Assembly: GCF_030913365.1 (NCBI RefSeq)
Contig: NZ_CP133160.1
Location: forward strand, 682,001 to 746,000
DNA: 64,000 bases
From: Stenotrophomonas sp. 24(2023)
GTDB lineage: Bacteria > Pseudomonadota > Gammaproteobacteria > Xanthomonadales > Xanthomonadaceae
Direction: 5' to 3'
A program made the translations under genes and the position numbers. The notes beneath the pieces were generated by a model. That model made no database searches. It was not told the origin of the DNA and saw only the letters and a program-made list of their open reading frames with translations. Below are positions 1 through 10,123 of the stretch, one piece after another (position 1 is the stretch's first letter; the number at the start of each line of letters is the position of its first letter).

Positions 1-80
1 CATTGCGGGGGCGCAAGGATAACCCACGCCGCCGCCCTGCCCGTTCACGGGCGTGTTCAGGCACGATCCCCGCAGGTGCC

Positions 81-974
81 TCAATCCAGCACCCGTCCCT
101 GCCGCCAGTAGCCCATGAAGGTGATCGCGCGACGGTCCAGGCCACAGGACTGCACCAGGTAACGACGGATCGCCATCACCGCGCCGGCCTCGCCCGCGAC
201 CCAGGCGTACAGGGGCCCTGCGGCGTCGGCCAGTTCCCACAGGATCTGCGTGTCCACGTCGACGTCCTCCAGCACATCGCCGCCGGCCGCACCCAGCGCA
301 GCCGGCGCCAGCCGTGCCTGCACCGCCTGCAGCAACCGCTGCCCATGCCCCGCCCCTTCGCGCGGCAGCCAGACCACTTCGGCATCGGCCGGTGCGCGCA
401 GCGCCAGTGCATCGGCAGCCTGGGCCACTTCAAGCAGGGCCAGCGTGCGCGGTGCCTGCGGCCGCGCCGCCAGTTCCTCCAGGATGCCGGCCACCGCAGG
501 CAGCGCGGTTTCGTCGGCCACCAGCAGTATCTGGCCCACGCCCGCAGGCGGCTGCCATTCGCAGCCCTGGCTGTGGGCATCAACCTGGGCATCCGGCGCC
601 AGCAGCAAGACGCGGTCGCCCGGCACCGCCCGCGTTGCCCAGTACGAGGCCGGGCCGGTTTCACCGTGCAGCACGAAGTCCACATCCACCTCGCCCTGCG
701 CGGCGCGCAGCTGGCGGATGGTGTAGGTGCGCATCGGCGGCCGCTGATCGTCGGCCAGTGCCCGGTAGCGGGCGTACCAGTCCTCCCCGCTGGGCACCTG
801 CGGCACGGCCTGGCCGGGCAACGGGAAGAACACCTTGATCCGCTGGTCCGGGCCATCGGTCTTCATGTGCATGACTTCCGCACCGGAAAACACCATGCGC
901 ACCAGCGACGGGGAAAGAACGTGGCGTGCTTTGAGCGCCACCTCGAACAGGCGATAGGTCTGCTGTGCCGCCAT
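81..974 (-). CDS. siderophore-interacting protein (SIP/FAD-binding_9 family)
   Basis: Cytoplasmic flavoprotein of the ViuB/SIP ferric-siderophore reductase family, which releases iron from imported ferric siderophores. The 297-residue product has an N-terminal ferredoxin-reductase-type FAD barrel (RxYTxR-like motif MRTYTIRQ near residue 80) and a C-terminal SIP domain ending in YWRQGRVLD, a typical end for the family. The start at 974 is chosen because AGGAGG lies 6 bases upstream; a longer frame reaching 1073 would add an Arg/Cys-rich non-conserved leader. No convincing Fur box was found in the 140 bases between this gene and its upstream neighbour. Family assignment is firm; the cognate siderophore is unknown. 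Confidence 0.9.
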   Translation of the reverse strand: MAAQQTYRLFEVALKARHVLSPSLVRMVFSGAEVMHMKTDGPDQRIKVFFPLPGQAVPQVPSGEDWYARYRALADDQRPPMRTYTIRQLRAAQGEVDVDFVLHGETGPASYWATRAVPGDRVLLLAPDAQVDAHSQGCEWQPPAGVGQILLVADETALPAVAGILEELAARPQAPRTLALLEVAQAADALALRAPADAEVVWLPREGAGHGQRLLQAVQARLAPAALGAAGGDVLEDVDVDTQILWELADAAGPLYAWVAGEAGAVMAIRRYLVQSCGLDRRAITFMGYWRQGRVLD

Positions 975-1114
975 CGGCAACCTCCTGCAACGACATCCGG
1001 TTGGCTGGCAGCCGTGCACGCACGGTTTGGCTGGCTGGAACACCCAGCCTAGCCCGCGCGGCAGCGACGGCAAGGGCCACGCCGGCCGGCGTGCACCCTA
1101 CCCGTGCGCGGTGC

Positions 1115-2341
1115 TCAGGCGCCCGTGCAGGCTGCCTGCTGCGCCTGCTCGCGCCGGTGTTCCCAGATCCAGAACACGAAACCGGTGGCGAAGAACGCCG
1201 CCTGGCCCAGCGCCAGGTGCAGCGGGCTGCCACTGAGCAGCGGCGAGACCACGCCGGCCACCACGGTGGAGATCATCAGCTGCACAAACGCCTGCAGCGA
1301 CGAGGCCAGGCCGCGCTGCTGCGGGTACATGTCCAGTACGGCCAGCGCCAGGATCGGGAAGATCAGCGCCATGCCCATGCCGCCCAGGAAGATCGGCAGC
1401 ACGGCCCACGGCAGCACCAGCTGCGGCGCCAGGGCCACATAGCCGATGTTGAGCAGCACCGACAGCGCACACAGGGTGAAGCCGATGCTGATCTGCCGGG
1501 TCGGCAGGGTATGCCCGGCCATGCGCCCGGACAGGTACGAGCCCAGCGTCATGCCGCCGATGGTGGGGATGAACAGCCAGGCGAAGCCCCCCTCGCCCAG
1601 GTGCAGGTGCTGCATCACGAACACCGGCGCGGAGGCGATGTACAGGAAGATGCCGCCGAAGTTGATGCTGCCGGCCAGGGCCAGGCGCAGGAAGCGCGGG
1701 TTGAAGCCGATGCGCACGTAGTCACGCAGCAGGCCACGCGGCGACAGCGGCACGCGCGCCTGCACCGGATGCGTTTCCGGCAGGAAGCGCGCGGTGGCGG
1801 CCAGCAGCACCAGCGAGAACACCACCAGGAACCAGAAGATCAACGGCCAGCCCGCGCCACTGAGCAGGATCCAGCCGCCGATGATCGGCGCGATGGCCGG
1901 GGCGATGCCGAAGATCATCGAGACCTGGCTCATCAGCCGCTGCGCGTCGTGGCCGTGGTACAGGTCGCGGATGACCGCGCGGCCGACGATCATGCCGACG
2001 CCGGCCGACAGGCCCTGCAGCGCGCGGAAGGCCAGCAGCGTGCCCAGGTCGGTGGACAGCGCGCAGCCCACCGAGGCGCCGACGAACACCACCAGGCCCG
2101 CCAGGATCACCCGCTTGCGGCCCCAAGCATCGGACAGCGGCCCGTGCGCCAGGCTCATCAGGCCGTAGAACAGCAGGTAGACGCTGATGGTCTGCTGCAC
2201 CGCCACCTCGTCCACCGCCAGGCGCTGGGCCAGCTGCGGGAAGGCCGGGAAGATGGTGTCGATGGAGAACGGGCCGAACATGGCCAGGCCGGCCAGAAGC
2301 AGGGCCAGGCGTCGGGTCGAAGGGGCGGCGGCGGCGGTCAT
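1115..2341 (-). CDS. Bcr/CflA-type multidrug MFS transporter
   Basis: Inner-membrane proton-coupled drug exporter of the DHA1 Bcr/CflA family, 408 residues, the usual length, with about 12 hydrophobic helices. MFS motif A (GPLSDAWGRKRV) sits between helices 2 and 3, and FGPFSIDTIFPAFP in helix 1 is typical for the family. The ATG at 2341 begins MTAAAAPSTRRLAL just before helix 1; the frame is open far upstream only as high-GC read-through. It is transcribed away from gcvP, so 2342-2580 is a divergent promoter region. The substrate (bicyclomycin, chloramphenicol, sulfonamides are known for relatives) cannot be told from sequence. Confidence 0.9.
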   Translation of the reverse strand: MTAAAAPSTRRLALLLAGLAMFGPFSIDTIFPAFPQLAQRLAVDEVAVQQTISVYLLFYGLMSLAHGPLSDAWGRKRVILAGLVVFVGASVGCALSTDLGTLLAFRALQGLSAGVGMIVGRAVIRDLYHGHDAQRLMSQVSMIFGIAPAIAPIIGGWILLSGAGWPLIFWFLVVFSLVLLAATARFLPETHPVQARVPLSPRGLLRDYVRIGFNPRFLRLALAGSINFGGIFLYIASAPVFVMQHLHLGEGGFAWLFIPTIGGMTLGSYLSGRMAGHTLPTRQISIGFTLCALSVLLNIGYVALAPQLVLPWAVLPIFLGGMGMALIFPILALAVLDMYPQQRGLASSLQAFVQLMISTVVAGVVSPLLSGSPLHLALGQAAFFATGFVFWIWEHRREQAQQAACTGA

Positions 2342-2562
2342 GGGGCAGAAGTCCGACAGGGCCGTGCGCGGCACACACGGCGGGCGCCGGTCCCCTGCTG
2401 CGGGGACGGCGCCAGATGAATACGAGAGTCTGGCCATGATAGGCCGGCCCGATCGCCAATGCCATGCGCCGGCGCACGAAACGCGTGCCCGGGCCATCGC
2501 CCATTCAGCCCCGCAGCGGTGCAGGGCCGGCCCCTCGCCGGCTACCGGCACCGCCAACCGGC

Positions 2563-2568
2563 TATAAT
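2563..2568 (+). promoter_or_regulatory. sigma-70 -10 element of gcvP
   Basis: An exact TATAAT lies 13 bases before the first conserved base of the glycine riboswitch, so transcription would start at about 2575 and include the whole aptamer. There is no good -35 hexamer at 17 bases spacing, so the promoter may be weak or activator-dependent. Confidence 0.6.
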
Positions 2569-2580
2569 CGGCGGGCAACA

Positions 2581-2750
2581 TGGTGGGAGAAGCGGAACAC
2601 CGCTGCCGAAGGCGCAACGCCCGTAATCGCTCAGGCCCGATACCACCCGCAACACAACTCTGGAGAGACCGGTTCGATCCGGCGCCGAAGGGGCACGAAG
2701 CCGCGGTTTTCCGCGCTTCCAAACTCTCAGGCAAAAGGACAGAGGGGCGC
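2581..2750 (+). promoter_or_regulatory. tandem glycine riboswitch
   Basis: Two glycine aptamers stand in series in the gcvP leader. Aptamer 1 shows GGGAGA, then CCGAAGGCGCAA, then CGCTCAGGC and GATACC (about 2584-2645). Aptamer 2 shows TCTGGAGAGACC, CGCCGAAGGGGCACGAAG and CTCTCAGGCAAAAGGACAGAG (about 2658-2747). These are the conserved GGAGA/CCGAAGG/CUCAGGCAAA elements of the family. Glycine binding normally switches gcv genes on. The 65 bases after the second aptamer contain GGGGCGCCCC and a CCGCC-AGCC-GGCGG hairpin (2760-2773), which could form the expression platform; no U-tract follows, so translational control or a Rho-type mechanism is as likely as termination. Confidence 0.93.
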
Positions 2751-2815
2751 CCCGCAAGACCGCCAGCCGGCGGCTTGCGCCCGTGCGTGCGCCCTTCCCT
2801 GACGGATCCTTCGCC

Positions 2816-5683
<2,868 letters not shown>

Positions 5684-5706
5684 ATTCTCGATGGATCGGT
5701 AAACGG

Positions 5707-5735
5707 AACGGCCCGCGCAAGCGGGCCGTTTTCGT
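5707..5735 (+). terminator. intrinsic terminator of gcvP
   Basis: A perfect 10-base-pair stem, AACGGCCCGC/GCGGGCCGTT with a GCAA tetraloop, is followed by TTCGTT 24 bases after the gcvP stop. The A-rich start of the stem may also let it stop transcription from the convergent gene at 5742. Confidence 0.88.
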
Positions 5736-5741
5736 TATGCC

Positions 5742-6152
5742 TCACGGGTCCGGCATCTGGCCCAGGCTCAACTGCCAGGACACACCGAAGCGGTCCTGCA
5801 CCCAGCCGTAGCGGTTGCTGAAATCGTAGTCGCCCACCGGCATCAGCCAGTGCCCGCCCTCCCCCAGCACCCGGGCGGCGCGCTCGAACTGTTCGGCTCC
5901 CGCGCACTCCACGAACAGGGACATCGACGGGGTGAAGGTGAAGCCGTGCACGTCCAGGCTGTCAAAGCACAGGTAGTGGGTACCGCCCAGCAGGAAGATG
6001 GCCTGCCGTACCTGCCCCGGCACGCCCGCAGCCGCGCCATCGGAATGGCGCTGCAGGCCGAGCAGGCGGAAATCGGCGAACGCTTCAGCGTACAGGGCCA
6101 GGGCCTGTTCGGCCTGGCCGGTGAACATCAGGAAAGGGCGGCTGCGCAGCAT
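5742..6152 (-). CDS. VOC-superfamily (PhnB/3-dmu-9_3-mt-like) protein
   Basis: 136-residue small protein of the vicinal-oxygen-chelate fold, in the group annotated as 3-demethylubiquinone methyltransferase-like or PhnB-like. It starts RSRPFLMFTGQAEQALALYAEAF, the standard first beta-alpha unit, and ends with GWVQDRFGVSWQLS, the usual last strand. No enzymatic activity is established for most members. The ATG at 6152 has AGGAG-like GGAGC upstream and is preferred over the longer frame to 6188. It faces gcvP tail-to-tail across the terminator. Confidence 0.85.
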   Translation of the reverse strand: MLRSRPFLMFTGQAEQALALYAEAFADFRLLGLQRHSDGAAAGVPGQVRQAIFLLGGTHYLCFDSLDVHGFTFTPSMSLFVECAGAEQFERAARVLGEGGHWLMPVGDYDFSNRYGWVQDRFGVSWQLSLGQMPDP

Positions 6153-6242
6153 GCGTTGCTCCTGTTCGACGGGCCGGGGACGGCCCATGCACGCAGGGTG
6201 GCATGCCGGTTGTGGTGGCCGCGTCGGCGCGGCCCGCCCCCG

Positions 6243-7646
6243 TCACCCTTCGCGCACGCGCCGGGCGATCGCACTGCACACGGCGATGGTGACCGTCAGT
6301 GCCACCATCGACAGGAACTGGACCCGGGTCTGCGCCCCGGACAGCAGCAGGCCGAAAATCAGCGCCAGGATGGCCAGCGCAAACGCGGTCAGCCACGGGT
6401 AGCCGGCCATGCGGAACGGCAGGGCCGTGCCGGCCCGGTTGGCCCGATGGCGCAGCACCAGCTGCGATACCAGCGACAGGGTCCACACCAGCAGGCAGGT
6501 GGAGCCGACGATGTTCAGCAGCACCGGCAGCACCTTGTCCGGGAACAGCAGTTCCATGATGGTGGCGGCGAAGCCGAACAGCACACTGGCCAGCACCGCG
6601 ATCACCGGCACCTGGCGCGGGTCGGTCCAGCCCAGCACCGCCGGCGCCTCGCGACGCTGCGCCAGCGAGAACATCATGCGCGAGGCACCGTAGAGGTTGG
6701 CATTCAGTGCCGACAGCAGGGCCACCACCGCGATCAGGGTGATGGCCGTGGCCGCGCCGGGAATGTTGGCCACCTGCAGCACGGCGGCGAAGGGCGATTT
6801 CAATGCCTCGCTGGTCCACGGCACCACCGCGATGATCACGCTCAGCGACCCGATGTAGAACACCAGGATGCGCCAGGCCACGGTGCGCACCGCCCGGGCC
6901 AGGCTGCGGCCCGGGTCTTCGGTTTCCGCCGCCGCCACCGCCACGATCTCGGTGCCGCCAAACGCAAACACCACCACCAGCAGCGCCGCACCGATACCCG
7001 CCAACCCGTTGGGCGCGAAGCCGCCATGCTGGGTGAAGTTGCTCAGCCCCGGCGAGGCCACCTGCGGCAGCCAGCCCATCAGCAGGGCGATGCCGATGGC
7101 GATGAACGCCAGGATCGCCGCCACCTTGAGGATGGCGAACCAGAACTCGAACTCACCGAAGTTCCTCACCCCCAGCAGGTTGATGGCGGTGAAGAACAGC
7201 ATGAAGGCCAGCGCGGCCATCGGCACCGGGATGGCCGGCCAGATGCTGGCCAGCAGGCCGGCAGCGCCCACCGCTTCGGCGGCGATCACGATCACCAGCT
7301 GCACCCACCACAGCCAGCCCACGGTGGCCCCGGCAGTGGCGCCCATGGCATCGGCGGCATAGACCGAGAACGCGCCGCTGGTCGGCTTGGCCGCGGCCAT
7401 CTCGCCCAGGGCGTTCATGACGATGATCACCAGCGCGCCGGCGACCAGGTACGACACCAGCACCGCCGGGCCGGCCGCATGCACGCCCACGCCCGAGCCC
7501 AGGAACAGGCCGGCACCGATGGCGCTGCCCAGCCCCATCATGATCAGCTGGCGGGGCTTGAGCGCATGGCCCAGGCGCGAGGTCGAAGCAGGCGAAGTCG
7601 GGGTAGCGGGCATCGGCAGGGCTGGCATCGGCAACAAGGGCGACAC
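6243..7646 (-). CDS. APC-family amino-acid permease (AAT/GABA-permease type)
   Basis: Inner-membrane amino-acid:proton symporter, up to 467 residues with about 12 helices. The helix-1 signature LIMMGLGSAIGAGLFLGSG carries the unwound GxGxG substrate motif; GEMAAAKPTSGAFSVYAADAMG and PDKVLPVLLNIVG-like segments match the proY/gabP/cycA group. The start is uncertain: GTG at 7646 has AGGG 6 bases upstream, while ATG codons at 7628 and 7613 lack a good ribosome-binding site. It follows the PAS-AraC regulator gene by 48 bases on the same strand, which suggests the regulator controls uptake of the same compound. Confidence 0.88.
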   Translation of the reverse strand: MSPLLPMPALPMPATPTSPASTSRLGHALKPRQLIMMGLGSAIGAGLFLGSGVGVHAAGPAVLVSYLVAGALVIIVMNALGEMAAAKPTSGAFSVYAADAMGATAGATVGWLWWVQLVIVIAAEAVGAAGLLASIWPAIPVPMAALAFMLFFTAINLLGVRNFGEFEFWFAILKVAAILAFIAIGIALLMGWLPQVASPGLSNFTQHGGFAPNGLAGIGAALLVVVFAFGGTEIVAVAAAETEDPGRSLARAVRTVAWRILVFYIGSLSVIIAVVPWTSEALKSPFAAVLQVANIPGAATAITLIAVVALLSALNANLYGASRMMFSLAQRREAPAVLGWTDPRQVPVIAVLASVLFGFAATIMELLFPDKVLPVLLNIVGSTCLLVWTLSLVSQLVLRHRANRAGTALPFRMAGYPWLTAFALAILALIFGLLLSGAQTRVQFLSMVALTVTIAVCSAIARRVREG

Positions 7647-7694
7647 CTTACCCTGTCCAGCGCGCGGAAGGGATAGGCCAGACGATCCGGCGGC

Positions 7695-8405
7695 TCAGAG
7701 CGTGGCGTGTTCGCTGGCGCGCACGCGGTAGGCACGCGGCGAAACCCCGGTTTCCGCCTTGAATTTGCGGGTGAAGGCGCTCTGGTCGGTGAACCCGCAG
7801 GCCTGGCCGATGCTGGCGATGCTTTCGTTGCTGTGCAGCAAATGCATGGCCATCTGGATCCGCAGGCGGGTCAGCACCTGCTGCGGGGTCATCTGGAACA
7901 CCTTGCGGAAACTGCGCTCCAGCTTGGACAGGGAAAACCCGGTGATGTCCAGCAGGGTCTGCATGCGCACGTTTTCCGCGTAATGCGCATTGAGGTGGGC
8001 CAGCGCCAGCCGCAGCTGCTCGTACTGGGCCCCCAGGCTGTGCTTCTGGCCCAGGTCGCGGGAAATGCCGATCAGCCCTTCGATACGCCCATCGACCAGC
8101 AGCGGCCGCTTGCAGGTCAGGCACCAGCCCGGCTCGCGGTTGGCGAACAGGTGCAGTTCCATCAGGTTCTCGATGACCGCCCCGCCGAGCACGCGCGCAT
8201 CCTGGTCCACGTAGTCCGCGCTCAGGCCGGTCGGGTAGATTTCCGCCGCGGTCCGGCCGATCACGTCCTTGCGCGAGCGCAGGCCCAGCCGGCGCAGCAT
8301 CGTCTGGTTGACGTGCGTGTAGCGCCCCTGGCGGTCCTTCATGAAGAACAGCACATCCGGGATGGCGTCGAACAGGGCTTCGATGTCGGCGGGTTCAACA
8401 CGCAT
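7695..8405 (-). CDS. PAS-domain AraC-family transcriptional regulator
   Basis: 236-residue regulator. Residues about 5-115 form a PAS sensor (FDAIPDVLFFMKDRQGRYTHVN, then GRTAAEIYP and GLIGISRDLG). Residues about 135-235 form the double helix-turn-helix of AraC proteins, with the signature IGQACGFTDQSAFTRKFKAETGVSPRAYR split over the second helix pair. The ATG at 8405 starts MRVEPADIEALFDAIPD, directly before the PAS core; the frame further upstream is non-conserved Arg-rich sequence. It is divergent from the small gene at 8548 and lies just ahead of an amino-acid permease on the same strand, so the PAS ligand may be an amino acid or derivative; this is inference. Confidence 0.87.
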   Translation of the reverse strand: MRVEPADIEALFDAIPDVLFFMKDRQGRYTHVNQTMLRRLGLRSRKDVIGRTAAEIYPTGLSADYVDQDARVLGGAVIENLMELHLFANREPGWCLTCKRPLLVDGRIEGLIGISRDLGQKHSLGAQYEQLRLALAHLNAHYAENVRMQTLLDITGFSLSKLERSFRKVFQMTPQQVLTRLRIQMAMHLLHSNESIASIGQACGFTDQSAFTRKFKAETGVSPRAYRVRASEHATL

Positions 8406-8547
8406 GGGACAAGCATAACCGAGCGCGGTTTTGCCTGCGCGTTCACCTCTGGCGGACCGCCTGTTAACGCAACGTGCGCCACTGTCGGCCGCGTCCCCGC
8501 CGCGCAGCCGCCCTGGCCGGGGCAGCCCCTTCCCCTGGAGCCCGGTC

Positions 8548-8793
8548 ATGCCGCGTGGCGACAAATCGGCCTACACCGACAAGCAGAAGCGCCAAGCGGC
8601 GCATATCGAGGACAGCGAGCGCGCACGGGGCGCCAGTGAAGCCACCGCCGAGCGCATCGCCTGGGCCACGGTGAACAAGCACGGTGGCGGCGGCAAGCGC
8701 AGCGGGAGCGGGCGCGCGCCACCGAGAACCGCAGTGAAGAAAGCCGCGACCAAGACGGCCACGAAGAAAACGGCGCGCACCGCGTCACGTTGA
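8548..8793 (+). CDS. small basic protein annotated in relatives as plasmid-stabilization protein
   Basis: 81-residue soluble protein. The N-terminal 45 residues (PRGDKSAYTDKQKRQAAHI, then AEAIAWATVNK-like RIAWATVNKHGGGGKRSG) match a widespread small family commonly labelled plasmid stabilization protein although no partitioning or toxin-antitoxin role is proven. The last 30 residues are a low-complexity Lys/Ala/Thr tail resembling histone-H1-like C-termini, which may bind nucleic acid. GGAG lies 9 bases before the ATG. It is monocistronic, between a divergent regulator and a terminator hairpin. There is no plasmid context; the family label should not be read as function. Confidence 0.75.
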   Translation: MPRGDKSAYTDKQKRQAAHIEDSERARGASEATAERIAWATVNKHGGGGKRSGSGRAPPRTAVKKAATKTATKKTARTASR

Positions 8794-8805
8794 ACACCGG
8801 AGACC

Positions 8806-8839
8806 GGGCGCGCCGTCCCTGCGGCGGCGCGCCCCTTTT
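8806..8839 (+). terminator. intrinsic terminator after the 8548 gene
   Basis: Ten-base-pair stem GGGCGCGCCG/CGGCGCGCCC with a 9-base loop, followed by CTTTT, 12 bases after the stop codon. Confidence 0.75.
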
Positions 8840-8847
8840 GCCGCCGG

Positions 8848-9666
8848 TCAGGGGGCTGCGGCGGGCGTATCCGCCTTGGCCGGTGCCGCCCGGACAGGCA
8901 CGCCCACCGACTGCAGGCGGCGCACCGCCGAGATCGGTACGGCTTCGGCGCGGCGCTGCTGCGGCCACCACAGGAACACGAACGCGCTGCTGCTGCCGAG
9001 CAGGCGCGCCTCTCCGGCCAGCGGCGCGGCATCACCGGCCAGATGCACGCGCACCGGCAGGCCCGCCCCCGCATCGCGGATACGCTCGGCCTTGGTCATC
9101 GCGTACGAGGCCGCCCCCAGCGCCATGAACGCACACACGGCGATGGTCAGCCCGGTCAGCGGACGCATGCCCGCCAGTTCCCAGCTGGTCCAGCGCGAAT
9201 GGGTGAACAGCACGCGCCAACCCCAGTGACGGGCACGCAATGCCTCCACCTTGGCCGGGTTGCGGCGGCGCACCGTATCCGGCCATCCCACCAGCACCGC
9301 GATCAGCACGCCGCAGGCCAGGATGAGCGCGTAGGCCGGATCACGCAGGCCCGCCACCAGGAAATCGCTGACCTGCAGGTAATCCAGGATCGACAGCTTG
9401 AAGCGCAGGTAGAAGAAATAGCTCGACCACAGGCCCAGCAACGACAGCAGGATGTAGCCCGCGCTGACCATCAGCGCAGGTTCGTGGCGCAACAACCGCC
9501 ACAGCCGCATCACCGCCGAATCGCGGTCATCGGCCACCAGCGGCAGCATCGACCAGTCGGTGGGGGCATCATGGGCCACCGCCACGCGCGCGCCCTCCTC
9601 CAGCGCCGGCACCGCCGGCACATCCCCGTGGATCTCGCCCTGCCCTTCCGTATCCCGGTTGTCCAT
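8848..9666 (-). CDS. three-helix inner-membrane protein, function unknown
   Basis: 272-residue protein not recognised as a named family. The N-terminal 70 residues are acidic and soluble. Hydrophobic segments follow at about residues 82-105 (YILLSLLGLWSSYFFYLRF), 125-143 (ALILACGVLIAVLVGW) and 180-200 (LTIAVCAFMALGAASYAM). The C-terminal 75 residues look like a small beta-rich domain (VRVHLAGDAAPLAGEARLLGSSSAFVFLWWP) that could be periplasmic. AAGGGGGA precedes the ATG at 9666. The next gene upstream (9829) is also a small membrane protein on the same strand, 162 bases away. No function is proposed. Confidence 0.75.
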   Translation of the reverse strand: MDNRDTEGQGEIHGDVPAVPALEEGARVAVAHDAPTDWSMLPLVADDRDSAVMRLWRLLRHEPALMVSAGYILLSLLGLWSSYFFYLRFKLSILDYLQVSDFLVAGLRDPAYALILACGVLIAVLVGWPDTVRRRNPAKVEALRARHWGWRVLFTHSRWTSWELAGMRPLTGLTIAVCAFMALGAASYAMTKAERIRDAGAGLPVRVHLAGDAAPLAGEARLLGSSSAFVFLWWPQQRRAEAVPISAVRRLQSVGVPVRAAPAKADTPAAAP

Positions 9667-9828
9667 GCATCCCCCTTGATGGGCAGAGCATCGCTGAAAC
9701 ATCAGGTCAACGGAAGGGAGTATCCCGCGCGGCATCTCACGCGCGTGCGGCACCCATCGACGAATGCAGCCTGGCTGGAACCCGGCGCAGGCCCTCACCG
9801 GCCACGCCAATTCCACTCATGCGCCCCA

Positions 9829-10053
9829 TCACGATGGTTCCACCGGCATCCGCCGGCTGACGACTTTCACCACGCAACCGATCACGAAGGCGACGATGCC
9901 GCCGCCCAGCAGCACCGCGCTGACGTGCATCGAGCGAGCCGCGCCCATCGGTGGCACGCCGTGCCAGGAGGCGGCCACCAGCGGCATACCGACAATCGTC
10001 AGGGCCAGGCCCAACTTCAGGTAGCTGTTGGTCAACCCCAGGTTCCCGCGCAT
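9829..10053 (-). CDS. small two-helix membrane protein, unknown
   Basis: 74-residue protein with two hydrophobic helices (about residues 13-30 and 46-66) joined by a short loop, and a basic C-terminus. An excellent ribosome-binding site, AAGGAGG, lies 7 bases before the ATG, which supports real translation despite the small size. It sits between the chemoreceptor gene and the 8848 membrane protein, all on the minus strand. No family recognised. Confidence 0.65.
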   Translation of the reverse strand: MRGNLGLTNSYLKLGLALTIVGMPLVAASWHGVPPMGAARSMHVSAVLLGGGIVAFVIGCVVKVVSRRMPVEPS

Positions 10054-10123
10054 GCACTGCCTCCTTCCTGGACGTGGCTGCGGCCTGCAGCCACGCCGAT
10101 CAGAGCACAGCCACGGCGGGGGC

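Noticed and set aside
1..3. CAT at the left edge as a possible start of a minus-strand gene
   Set aside because: No Shine-Dalgarno in the bases upstream and nothing of the product is inside the window.
3..1052. Plus-strand frame at the window start
   Set aside because: Antisense shadow of the siderophore-interacting protein gene, whose family motifs and ribosome-binding site are clear.
2760..2773. CCGCC-AGCC-GGCGG before gcvP as an intrinsic terminator
   Set aside because: Short stem without a U-tract; kept only as a possible part of the riboswitch expression platform.
10073..10095. CGTGGCTGC-GGCCT-GCAGCCACG hairpin downstream of the chemoreceptor as a terminator
   Set aside because: No T-tract follows on either strand and it abuts the ribosome-binding site of the next gene; probably mRNA structure only.
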